A DNA stretch of 64,000 bases from Herpetosiphon sp042688385. Its GTDB lineage: Bacteria > Chloroflexota > Chloroflexia > Chloroflexales > Herpetosiphonaceae. Positions 49,933 to 57,883 of the stretch are shown here, piece after piece. Every line of letters starts with the position of its first letter. Positions within the stretch are counted from its first letter, which is position 1. Made by a program: the position numbers and the translations under genes. Under the pieces are notes generated by a model. That model worked only from the letters and a program-made list of their open reading frames with translations, was not told where the DNA came from and made no database searches. The stretch covers positions 968,137-1,032,136 of the forward strand of contig NZ_JBHUPY010000001.1 of NCBI RefSeq assembly GCF_042688385.1. The letters are read 5' to 3'.

Positions 49933-50973
49933 ATGCACTCGCCGCTTGCTGAATTTATTCGACGCATGCCCAAATGTGAGCTTCACGTTCACCTCGAAGG
50001 CTCAATTACCCCTAAAACGTTGTTGGAGCTAGCGACGAAAAATGCTATTAGCCTGCCTGCTAATGATTTGGCGGGCGTTGAGCGCATGTTTCAATATGAA
50101 CATTTCTTGGGCTTTTTAGATGTCTATCGCACCTGTGCCCGTTGTTTGATCCATGGTGAGGATTTTGAACGGGTTGCCTATGAGTTGGCCATCGATTTGG
50201 CCCAGCAACAGGTGCGTTATGCAGAAGTAATGCTATCGCCTGCTCAGCACATGCAGCGCAACATGGATTTCGATGAGATTCTTGGTGGTGTTGCTGCTGG
50301 TTTTGCCCGTGCTGAGCGCGAGACAGGTATTATTTGTCGGCCTGCCTTCGATTTTGGCCGTCAGTTTAGCCTTGATCAAGCGCTGCGAGCGGTCGAGTTG
50401 GCCCAAGCTGGCATGAAGTATGGCGTGGTTGCCTTTTCGATTGGCGGCGATGAGGCCAATTATCCACCTGAGCCATTTGTCGAAGTTTTTGCCTTAGCCA
50501 AAGCGGTGGGCCTGCACGTCATGGCCCATGCTGGCGAGGTTGCCGGAGCCAATAGTGTGCGCGGTGCGGTCGAAATGCTCGGCGTGGATCGGATTGGCCA
50601 TGGCTTTCGCGTGCTTGAAGATGCAGAATTGACCGAATTTTTGGCGCGCCGTGGCGATATAACCTTCGATGTCTGCCCAACCAGTAATATTCGCACTGGC
50701 GTGGTTGCCTCGTTTGAGCAACACCCCCTGCGTCAGATGCTCGATGCTGGTTTGCCAATAACCCTCAACTCCGATGATCCGGTGTTGTTCAATACCAGCG
50801 TGACAGGCGAGTATTTGCTGGCCGCCGAACGCTTTGATTTTGCGCTTACTGATATTTGCAAAGTTGCGCTCCAAAGCGCCAAAGCCTCGTTTTTGCCCGC
50901 CGAACAGCGCCAGCAATTGCTGATCGAGTTTGAGCAGCAGCAAGCAACCTTGCGCCGTGAATTAGGTCTCTAG
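49933..50973 (+). CDS. add: Adenosine deaminase
   Basis: Deaminates adenosine to inosine. 346 aa. Metal-binding CELHVHLEGSITP (His18, His20) at the N-terminus, VMAHAGEVAG with the third His and catalytic Glu, IGHGFRVLED with the catalytic-region His, and LNSDDPVLFNTS with the final Asp pair. ATG at 49933 with GGAG about 8 bases upstream. Second gene of the prfA-add pair. Adenine deaminase is a close alternative within the same superfamily. Confidence 0.9.
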   Translation: MHSPLAEFIRRMPKCELHVHLEGSITPKTLLELATKNAISLPANDLAGVERMFQYEHFLGFLDVYRTCARCLIHGEDFERVAYELAIDLAQQQVRYAEVMLSPAQHMQRNMDFDEILGGVAAGFARAERETGIICRPAFDFGRQFSLDQALRAVELAQAGMKYGVVAFSIGGDEANYPPEPFVEVFALAKAVGLHVMAHAGEVAGANSVRGAVEMLGVDRIGHGFRVLEDAELTEFLARRGDITFDVCPTSNIRTGVVASFEQHPLRQMLDAGLPITLNSDDPVLFNTSVTGEYLLAAERFDFALTDICKVALQSAKASFLPAEQRQQLLIEFEQQQATLRRELGL

Positions 50974-51147
50974 CAGAACAGAGAACAGAGAACATAGAAC
51001 ATAGGGATTAGGCTATAGGCTGATGGCTTTTGGCTATGGGAACATAAGCCTCCGAATATGTGGTAAACAATAATTATTCGTGGAATTCGTGGCGAAAAAT
51101 AATTTTTGTGCGCTCTATGCTTTATGTTCTATGTTCTATGCTCTATG
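50974..51147. repeat. Low-complexity tract before MITE-like copy h
   Basis: AGAACAGAGAACAGAGAACATAGAACATAGG words, GGCTATAGGCTGATGGC, ATTCGTGGAATTCGTGG and CTATGCTTTATGTTCTATG (50974-51146). No gene seen. Confidence 0.55.
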
Positions 51148-51347
51148 TGTACTGGTAAATTGGATTAGCAACACGTAGCATTCCCTCACCCCCCAACCCC
51201 CTCTCCCACGAAAACGCGGGCGAGGGGGAGCCGTCGTTTTGACGAAGAATCGGGGCACAACCATGGAATCAAAGCCCCTCGCCCGCCGCGTGGGAGAGGG
51301 GTGGGGGTGAGGGGATCAAGCCGTGGTAAATCCAATGAACCAGTACA
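51148..51347 (+). repeat. MITE-like GC-rich element, copy h (best termini)
   Basis: 200-bp copy bounded by perfect 8-bp inverted ends TGTACTGG and CCAGTACA, with longer imperfect inverted repeats inside (TAAATTGGATTAGC versus TTCATTGGATTTACC). The core is CCCTCACCCCCC ... CGGGCGAGGGGGAGCC and AAGCCCCTCGCCCGCC ... GGGGGTGAGGGG. Flanked on both sides by CTATG words (TGCTCTATG before, TCTATGCTT after), which could hide a short target duplication. After it come CTATGTTCTATG and CCCCAGCCCC tracts up to valS. Confidence 0.78.
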
Positions 51348-51476
51348 TCTATGCTTTATGTTCTATGTTCTATGCTCTATGTTCTGCGTGTGCTTCGTGG
51401 ATCAAAACAAATGGGGCTGGACGGACGAACCGATCCCCAGCCCCTGAACCCCGACCCCTCCTCCCCAACCCCTCGC

Positions 51477-54242
51477 CTAGAAAGTCGCCAAGCGTTCGCG
51501 TAAGGTTGTGGCGGCTAGCTCTTGGGCAGCCAAGGCTTCACGCTCTTTTTGCACAACTTCGGGCTTAGCTTTGGCTACAAAGTTCTCGTTAGAAAGCTTG
51601 CTGCGGCGGCGCTCGACATCGGCCTCGACCCGTTCAAGCTCCTTGTTGAGCCGTTCGCGTTCGGCGGCCAAATCGACCATTCCCGCCAAAGGCAAAACCA
51701 CTTCTGCTGGCGAAATAACCAAACTGGTGGCTTTTTCTGGGCGCTCACTCAAGCTTTCGCTAATGATTAATTTATCGGGAGCGATCCGCGCCAAACGGCT
51801 GATGATCGCAGCTTGTTCGTTGAGCATGGCGCTTGCAGAGCCACCAGCAATCAAGGCTTCGATCCATTTGACTGCTTCCACGCCGGTTTCGGTACGCACG
51901 TTGCGCACGCCACGAATGATATTTTGCACTAATTCCCAATCACGTTCTGCTTGCTCGTTGAGCATTGCTGAATCGATCAACGGATATTCGGCGATGATCA
52001 AGGCGGCTGGGGTTGGCGTAGTTTGCTCGCTGTTATGCAGTTTTTGCCAAGCGGCCTCGCTGACAAACGGCATAAATGGGTGCAGCAAGCGCAAGGTGCC
52101 TTCTAACACACTATAAAGCGTTTGGCGGGTACGCAATTGCTGCTGCTCGTCGCCAGTGTCAATTTGAATTTTGGCAGTTTCAATGTACCAATCGGCAAAT
52201 TCATCCCAGAAAAAGGTTTGGATTTGGCGACCAGCTTCGCCCAAATTGAAACTATTCATCAAGCGCTCAACATCGCCCGCCAAGCGATTGAACCGCGAGA
52301 GAATCCAGCGATCTGCCACGGTGTAGGCTTCAGCGTTCAAGCTTTCGGCGTTAATTTTGCTCTCGGCAGTGCGTGGCAAATCGCCTAATTTTGAAATCAC
52401 AAAGCGGGTTGCATTCCAAATTTTGTTAGCAAACGAACGCGCCGAATCCAAACGAGTTGGTTGCAAGGCAAAATCTTGGCCTGGCGTTGATGAGGTGGCG
52501 AAGGTAAAACGCAGCGCATCAGTGCCATATTGATCAATCAAATCGAGTGGATCGACCTGATTGCCCAACGATTTGGACATCTTGCGGCCATGTTCATCGC
52601 GCACTAGCCCATGCAAGTAGACCCATTCAAATGGCTCTTTGCCAGTAAGATACATGCCCAACATCATCATGCGCGCGACCCAGAAAAACAGAATGTCGTA
52701 GCCCGTTTCGAGCAACGTGTTTGGGTAAAATTGCTTGAAATCGGGATTTTCAACGTCGGGCCAGCCCAAAATGCTAAATGGCCACAAGCCCGATGAGAAC
52801 CACGTATCAAGCACATCTTCGTCTTGGCGTAGCTCAACAACTTGACCATAATGTTCGGTTGCGGCAGCCATGGCATCGGCAGCGTTCAACTCGACAAACA
52901 TCTGGTTGTCGGGGCCGTACCAAACTGGAATCCGATGGCCCCACCAGAGTTGGCGGCTAATACACCAATCTTGAATGTTTTCCATCCAGTGGAAATAGAT
53001 TTTGTTGAAGCGTTCGGGCACGATTTTGGTGCGGCCTTCGCGCACGGCAGCCATGGCAGGCTCAGCCAAGGGTTGCGTTTTAACAAACCATTGAGTGCTG
53101 ATCAACGGCTCGACGATGGTATCGCAGCGCTCGCAGCGCCCAATCTTCATCAAGTGGGGCTTGGTTTCGACCAGATTGCCAGTTTCGGTCAAATCGGCGA
53201 CCAAGCGCTTGCGGGCCTCAAAACGGTCGAGGCCAGCATAGCTGCCACCTTCAGCATTGATCGTTGCATCAAGATTCAGCATATTGAGAATTGGCAAGCT
53301 ATGGCGTTGGCCAACGATATAGTCGTTTGGATCGTGGCCTGGCGTAATTTTGAGCGCCCCAGTGCCAAACTCGCGCTCAACATAGGTATCGGCGATAATG
53401 GGAATTTGGCGACCCAAGGCTGGCAGCACCACAAATTTGCCCACCAAATCGGCGTAGCGCTCATCGTCGGGATGCACGGCTACCGCCACGTCGGCGAGTA
53501 AGGTTTCTGGGCGGGTTGTGGCGATTGTAATTGATTGATCGCCTTCGCTAATGCGCCATTCGGTATCGTTCAAATCGCTGGCAACTTTATAGCGAATATG
53601 CCACAAATTGCCTTGCTCTTGCTCATCGCGATAGACCACTTCAAGATCGGAGATTGCAGAGAGACAGCGGGGACACCAGTTGACCAAGCGCGTGCCGCGA
53701 TAGATCAAGCCATCGTCGTACAAACGCTTGAAGGCTACGACGACCGCTTGCGACAAGCCTTCATCGAGCGTGAAGCGTTCGCGCTGCCAATCGACCGATG
53801 AACCAAGGCGGCGAATTTGGCTGGTGATTGTTGAGTGCGAACGGCCCTTCCATTCCCAGACTGCATCGAGAAAATCCTCGCGGCCAAGGTCGTGACGGGT
53901 TTTGCCGACCTTCGCCAGTTGTTTTTCAACCACGTTTTGGGTGGCGATGCCAGCGTGGTCGGTGCCAGGAACCCACAAAGTTGGTTGGCCGAGCATCCGA
54001 TGCCAGCGGGTCAAAATATCCTCGATGGTGTTGGTCAAGCCGTGGCCAGTGTGCAGCACGCCAGTCACGTTGGGCGGCGGAATCGCAATCACAAACGGAT
54101 CTTTGCCATTGGTCTCGGTTGGCTTGAAATAGCCCGCCGATTCCCACCATTTGTATAGATGTTCCTCGACCTTAGCGGCTTCGTAGGCTTGGCCGAGATC
54201 GGCTCCAGCTAAAGCCCGTGCTAAATGCTCATTTAACGTCAT
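51477..54242 (-). CDS. valS: Valyl-tRNA synthetase
   Basis: Charges tRNA-Val. 921 aa, normal for bacterial ValS. Class I signatures: the HIGH-equivalent HTGH at residues 64-67 in PPPNVTGVLHTGHGLTNT, KMSKS in RDEHGRKMSKSLGNQVDP, CP1 editing-domain segments, GSSVDWQRERFTLDEG, and a C-terminal coiled coil (AAERERLNKELERVEADVER) typical of ValS. ATG 54240-54242. It starts 22 bp after the DUF3105 gene with no promoter seen between, so it is probably read through from the T-box-controlled promoter at 56313-56341. Confidence 0.96.
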   Translation of the reverse strand: MTLNEHLARALAGADLGQAYEAAKVEEHLYKWWESAGYFKPTETNGKDPFVIAIPPPNVTGVLHTGHGLTNTIEDILTRWHRMLGQPTLWVPGTDHAGIATQNVVEKQLAKVGKTRHDLGREDFLDAVWEWKGRSHSTITSQIRRLGSSVDWQRERFTLDEGLSQAVVVAFKRLYDDGLIYRGTRLVNWCPRCLSAISDLEVVYRDEQEQGNLWHIRYKVASDLNDTEWRISEGDQSITIATTRPETLLADVAVAVHPDDERYADLVGKFVVLPALGRQIPIIADTYVEREFGTGALKITPGHDPNDYIVGQRHSLPILNMLNLDATINAEGGSYAGLDRFEARKRLVADLTETGNLVETKPHLMKIGRCERCDTIVEPLISTQWFVKTQPLAEPAMAAVREGRTKIVPERFNKIYFHWMENIQDWCISRQLWWGHRIPVWYGPDNQMFVELNAADAMAAATEHYGQVVELRQDEDVLDTWFSSGLWPFSILGWPDVENPDFKQFYPNTLLETGYDILFFWVARMMMLGMYLTGKEPFEWVYLHGLVRDEHGRKMSKSLGNQVDPLDLIDQYGTDALRFTFATSSTPGQDFALQPTRLDSARSFANKIWNATRFVISKLGDLPRTAESKINAESLNAEAYTVADRWILSRFNRLAGDVERLMNSFNLGEAGRQIQTFFWDEFADWYIETAKIQIDTGDEQQQLRTRQTLYSVLEGTLRLLHPFMPFVSEAAWQKLHNSEQTTPTPAALIIAEYPLIDSAMLNEQAERDWELVQNIIRGVRNVRTETGVEAVKWIEALIAGGSASAMLNEQAAIISRLARIAPDKLIISESLSERPEKATSLVISPAEVVLPLAGMVDLAAERERLNKELERVEADVERRRSKLSNENFVAKAKPEVVQKEREALAAQELAATTLRERLATF

Positions 54243-54264
54243 GGTTCAAACCTCAAACTAGAAA

Positions 54265-56031
54265 TTAATTAGGACAGCGTAAGTTTACGCATTCTGGGCC
54301 ACGAGCGATATGCTCGCTGAAAAATGTATTAACTGCATCGAGATTCGCATTATCGCGCAGCATCAAGCGATATTCCCACGCGGTCACTGCCACTGTTGCA
54401 TCCATATTCATTCGCAAGCGGAAAATAGTATGATCATTGCGCTGGTAGAGCGTATTGAACGTTGCTTCTAATTGAATAAGCTCTGAAGGCGTAATTAGTT
54501 GCGGATTATAAAAAATAATCACGCCGCCGTGTTCGAGATTATGCACAAGTGCTTCATCCTGAACATCATAAAAATGATAGCCCCAATCAGCAGGATACGC
54601 TGCATGATAGCCAGATGTTGGCGGCAAACTTTTATAGTTGACACTTTCACTAGTATGGTATGGCGGATCAACTGCCGGAATATATTCACCCAACCACATT
54701 TGATCGAATTCGGGCTTTGCTGTTTTAATGGGTGGCTGTTGATTAAATGTTGCCAAGCTAAATGCTGGTATAACTTCAACTCTAGCCACTTCTGTATCTT
54801 TCCAAATGCTAGGATAGACTAATGTTTTATTATTACGATTTGTTTCTAAATCAGATTCACCAATAATATCGATAAAATCGGAGCCAGCACCAATAATGGT
54901 GTTATCTTTGTCATAAAGCAATATTGATACAAATGTTGATGTAATAAGGTCTGTGCTAGCAGTTGCAACAATATTATAGACAACGTACGTATTACCTCGT
55001 GCTTCTAAATTATCAGGAGGATAATTTATGCCATTTGTAGTCATAATATCGAGCTTTGGCTTTGGAATAGCTTGCTCAAAGATTATTGGATAGCCCTTGC
55101 CTAGGCTAATTTCGACGCTTTTGGCACGAAATTTCATTCCGGTAAATACGCCATCGGTCACGACAATTTTTTGCTTGGGCAGCAATAATTCAATTGTATT
55201 GGTATTTTTTAGCACTTTATTCGATTGACTGGTTAATGTCATCGTATAGGGAACGTTGTATAAGGCTTGATCGCTGGGATTTTCAATTTCAAAATAGACC
55301 ATTGCCTGATCGGTCATTGGCATTTGGCCAACGCCAGAACGCACGATATTTAGGGCAACCTCAACTTGCTGCGGCTCTGCATTGGCAGCAGATTTGTCGC
55401 TAGCCTGCAATAAAGGCCAAAGTTGCAGGCCAAGCAGAATCAACAGCCCAATGCCACACAAACTTGCCCCAAGCAGCATCAGCGTTTTAGGCAACGAACG
55501 CGGCTGTTTAGCCGTTGTTGGCGGACTCAAGCGCAGGGTTGGCAGATCCGCGTTATCAGTATTTGGCACAAGCTCGGTCGTTGGTTGTGATGAATAAAGC
55601 GGCGTTGTTTTAATCTCGCTTGCTACGAGCTGCGGCCTGGGCTGCGCATCGGCAAGCGGGATGGTTTTTTTGCTATTGGCATGCATTGCTTGGCTTGCAC
55701 TTGGCACTGGTTGAGGCATTGCTTCAGCATCGGCCAGCGGGATGGTCTTTTTGGCGATCGACAAGATGCGGCGCTCGGGATTTGGCGTTGGCTCGGCGCT
55801 TGGTTGGCTTGCCAAGGGCGTAATTGCTGGCGCTGTTGCATCAATGGCTGCAATCCGGCGCATACATTCAGCCTGTTGCGCCGGATCGGTCACGATTGTG
55901 GCTAAAATGCGCCAAGCCTCGCGCTCGTGAGGATTTTGGCGAATAACCCCAGCCAGCAGCTGTTTGGCGCGCTGATGATCGTTTTGAGTTAAAGCTTGGG
56001 CAACTGAATGCTGCCAATTGGGTGCTTCCAT
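54265..56031 (-). CDS. Membrane protein with C-terminal DUF3105 domain
   Basis: 588 aa. A TPR-like helical N-terminus (residues 5-65, NDHQRAKQLLAGVIRQNPHE) is followed by a Pro/Ser-rich cytosolic linker with two KKTIPLADA repeats (95-103, 121-129), one membrane span (183-207), an extracellular beta-sandwich region (230-450) and a DUF3105 domain (about 465-588) with SLPPTSGYHAAYPADWG and LVHNLEHGGVIIFYNPQ. ATG 56029-56031 with GAGGG 6 bases upstream; a 36-codon extension translates the T-box leader and is rejected. It lies between the T-box and valS, an unusual position for a surface protein. Function unknown. Confidence 0.78.
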   Translation of the reverse strand: MEAPNWQHSVAQALTQNDHQRAKQLLAGVIRQNPHEREAWRILATIVTDPAQQAECMRRIAAIDATAPAITPLASQPSAEPTPNPERRILSIAKKTIPLADAEAMPQPVPSASQAMHANSKKTIPLADAQPRPQLVASEIKTTPLYSSQPTTELVPNTDNADLPTLRLSPPTTAKQPRSLPKTLMLLGASLCGIGLLILLGLQLWPLLQASDKSAANAEPQQVEVALNIVRSGVGQMPMTDQAMVYFEIENPSDQALYNVPYTMTLTSQSNKVLKNTNTIELLLPKQKIVVTDGVFTGMKFRAKSVEISLGKGYPIIFEQAIPKPKLDIMTTNGINYPPDNLEARGNTYVVYNIVATASTDLITSTFVSILLYDKDNTIIGAGSDFIDIIGESDLETNRNNKTLVYPSIWKDTEVARVEVIPAFSLATFNQQPPIKTAKPEFDQMWLGEYIPAVDPPYHTSESVNYKSLPPTSGYHAAYPADWGYHFYDVQDEALVHNLEHGGVIIFYNPQLITPSELIQLEATFNTLYQRNDHTIFRLRMNMDATVAVTAWEYRLMLRDNANLDAVNTFFSEHIARGPECVNLRCPN

Positions 56032-56059
56032 CACATTCCCTCGTTGAATGGTTGCCGCT

Positions 56060-56305
56060 AAAAACAAAAACCCCACGCCCAACAAGGACGAGAGGAAACT
56101 CGTGGTACCACCTTGATTATGTTGCCGCAGCAACATCACTCATGAGCGCGATAACGGGCGCACCCGAACCAACTTACTGAAATTCAGTTGATCGACTTCC
56201 AAGCCACGTTCAATTATTGCTCAACCGAGGGTGCTTTCAGCCGCCGACACCCAATCTCTGGCGGGAACCAATAATTTACTCATCTTGTTCAACGTCATTT
56301 GCGAT
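56060..56305 (-). promoter_or_regulatory. T-box riboswitch, probably tRNA-Val specific
   Basis: The transcript contains the T-box consensus AAGGTGGTACCACG (56101-56114), followed by a CTCTCGTCC segment and a CGTGGGGTTTTTGTTTTT terminator arm (to about 56065). Stem I features lie upstream: a GATGAGTA bulge near 56280, an AATTATTG/CAATAATT stem pair and an apical GGGTGT...AGCACCC stem. A GTC triplet at 56194-56196 sits in the expected specifier loop opposite the GATGAGTA side, in GGAAGTCGATCAAC, and reads a valine codon. GTTGC/GCAAC (56123-56137) can be stem III. The downstream genes are DUF3105 and valS, which fits. Confidence 0.85.
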
Positions 56306-56312
56306 TGCTCAA

Positions 56313-56341
56313 ATAATAGCCACGCTTGCGCGTTGTGTCAA
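56313..56341 (-). promoter_or_regulatory. Sigma70 promoter of the T-box-DUF3105-valS transcript
   Basis: Perfect -35 TTGACA (56336-56341) and TATTAT -10 (56313-56318) with 17-base spacing on the minus strand, placing the transcription start at about 56306, exactly at the head of the T-box leader. Confidence 0.85.
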
Positions 56342-56429
56342 GCGCGAGCTTTGCGACAATTTTGCGACAGGTTCGTGATACTCCGGTAACACTTGCGAGC
56401 TATGCTAAAGCCAATCTCAAGGAGGCTTT

Positions 56430-56807
56430 ATGCAACACTTAACTATTGCCACAATCAGCATCGCTAGTCGTCGCGCACTGCTGCATAGCTTAATTTCAGC
56501 CAACCCAGCCTATGAATTAGTTGCCGATATTACCCATGCTGAGGCCTTGCACTTGTTGCCGAACCTTCAGCCCGATGTCGTGATTATTGATGCAGCTATG
56601 TTGAATATTAATCCTTTGGCAGCGCTCAAAAGCTTAAATCAATGGCTAACCTGCCCTGCCAGCTTGGTTTTGAGCAATGGCTCACGCAACGAACAACAAC
56701 TTTGGCTCGATCTAGGGGCGCATGCGCTTGCCCGCCTCGAACAGCCAGAAACGATTGCTCAAGCCTTGGCTGAATTAGCTCGCCAAGCTCAGCTCCAAGC
56801 AGCGTAA
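56430..56807 (+). CDS. Degenerate response-regulator receiver-like protein
   Basis: 125 aa, single-domain. The fold pattern fits a CheY-like receiver: LTIATISIASRRALLHSLI at the start, VVIIDAAML with the phospho-acceptor Asp position near residue 54, LVLSNGSRNE at beta-4, and GAHALARLEQPETIAQAL at beta-5. The N-terminal acidic pair is absent (ATISIAS instead of a DD pair), and the conserved Lys before Pro is Glu-Gln. So phosphorylation is doubtful. ATG 56430 behind AAGGAGG. Divergent from the valS operon, no kinase nearby. Confidence 0.68.
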   Translation: MQHLTIATISIASRRALLHSLISANPAYELVADITHAEALHLLPNLQPDVVIIDAAMLNINPLAALKSLNQWLTCPASLVLSNGSRNEQQLWLDLGAHALARLEQPETIAQALAELARQAQLQAA

Positions 56808-56884
56808 TACCGAGGGATCGGGCATCAGGGATGAGGGACTAGGGGCGGGGATCAGGGAGTAAAAAGGCTATAGGCTATTGGCCC

Positions 56885-57065
56885 CTAGCGACATGCCCTC
56901 ACCCCCCAACCCCCTCTCCCACGAAAACGCGGGCGAGGGGGAGCCGACTATTTTTCGTCAAGGAATTGCGGGAGAACCAGCGCGTTAAAGCCCCTCGCCC
57001 GCGCCACGGGAGAGGGGTTGGGGTGAGGGGATCAGGCTGTGGTTAACGTGCTGAACTATTCCATA
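56885..57065 (+). repeat. MITE-like GC-rich element, copy i
   Basis: About 180 bp. The left half (CCCTCACCCCCCAACCCCC then TCCCACGAAAACGCGGGCGAGG) is almost identical to copy h. The centre is TTTTTCGTCAAGGAATTGCGGGAGAACC, and the right half AAGCCCCTCGCCCGCG ... GGGGTGAGGGGATCAGGC continues into TGTGGTTAACGTGCTGAACTATTCC, a decayed terminus. The remainder of the 365-bp gap (56808-56884 and 57066-57172) is GGATGAGGGA, GGCTATTGGC, TCTGCGCCTCTGCG and CTATGTT words. Confidence 0.7.
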
Positions 57066-57172
57066 TAGCCATCAGCCTTACTTGCTCTGCGCCTCTGCGT
57101 TAAAGCCCGATCCCCAATGTCTATGTTCTATGTTTTATGTTCTTTGCTCTATGTTCTTTTTAAGGAATTTTC

Positions 57173-57883
57173 ATGCTTGCAACACCTGCGGCTACTGCAC
57201 CTGTAGCCTTAATGCGCGATGTTTCGCATACCGTCCAACTCGGTACAACCAACTTGACAATTTTGAATGGCATTTCGTTGGAAATTGCCCGTGGCTCGTG
57301 GGTCGCATTAACTGGCCCTTCAGGCTCTGGTAAATCGACCTTGCTCGGCATTTTGGCGGGCCTTGATACGCCGAGCCATGGTCATGTGCGCTTGAATGAT
57401 GTCGATATTACCAAAATGGGCGAGCCACAATTGGCCCGTTTGCGCAATCAAACTATCGGCGTTGTCTTTCAAGCATTTAATTTGATTCCCACCATGACCG
57501 CCCAAGAGAATGTTGAAGCACCCTTGTTTGTGCATCGCAATCGCAGCGATATTAGCCAACGCGCCAAAGCCATGCTCGAATTGGTGGGCCTTGGCGATCG
57601 GCGTGATCATCGGCCTGCGCAGCTTTCTGGCGGCCAGCAACAACGGGTTGCAATTGCTCGCGCTTTGGTTACAACGCCACAGTTGCTGATTGCCGATGAG
57701 CCAACTGGCAACTTGGATAGCGCCACCAGCAAGCAAATTCTGGAATTATTTGCCGATTTGCGCCGCCAATTGAATATTACGATTGTGATGGTGACCCACG
57801 ATCCCGATGTGGCAGCGCGGGCTGATCGCCAACTCTACCTCGTCGATGGCCAGATTCGCCACGATAGCGCGAGGGCCGAATAA
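57173..57883 (+). CDS. ABC transporter ATP-binding protein, MacB/LolD type
   Basis: 236-aa ATPase partner of an FtsX-type permease. Walker A GPSGSGKST (near residue 48), FQAFNLIPTMTAQENVEAPL typical of LolD/MacB Q-loops, signature LSGGQQQRVAIARALV, Walker B LLIADEPTGNLDS and the His switch VMVTHDP. ATG 57173 with AAGGA 6 bases upstream. Its stop overlaps the permease start by one base (TAATG). Such pairs export lipoproteins, macrolides or peptides, or provide antimicrobial-peptide resistance. Confidence 0.92.
   Translation: MLATPAATAPVALMRDVSHTVQLGTTNLTILNGISLEIARGSWVALTGPSGSGKSTLLGILAGLDTPSHGHVRLNDVDITKMGEPQLARLRNQTIGVVFQAFNLIPTMTAQENVEAPLFVHRNRSDISQRAKAMLELVGLGDRRDHRPAQLSGGQQQRVAIARALVTTPQLLIADEPTGNLDSATSKQILELFADLRRQLNITIVMVTHDPDVAARADRQLYLVDGQIRHDSARAE

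Noticed and set aside
56032..56139. 36-codon N-terminal extension of the DUF3105 protein
   Set aside because: It translates the T-box antiterminator/terminator region; the ATG at 56029-56031 has its own GAGGG site.
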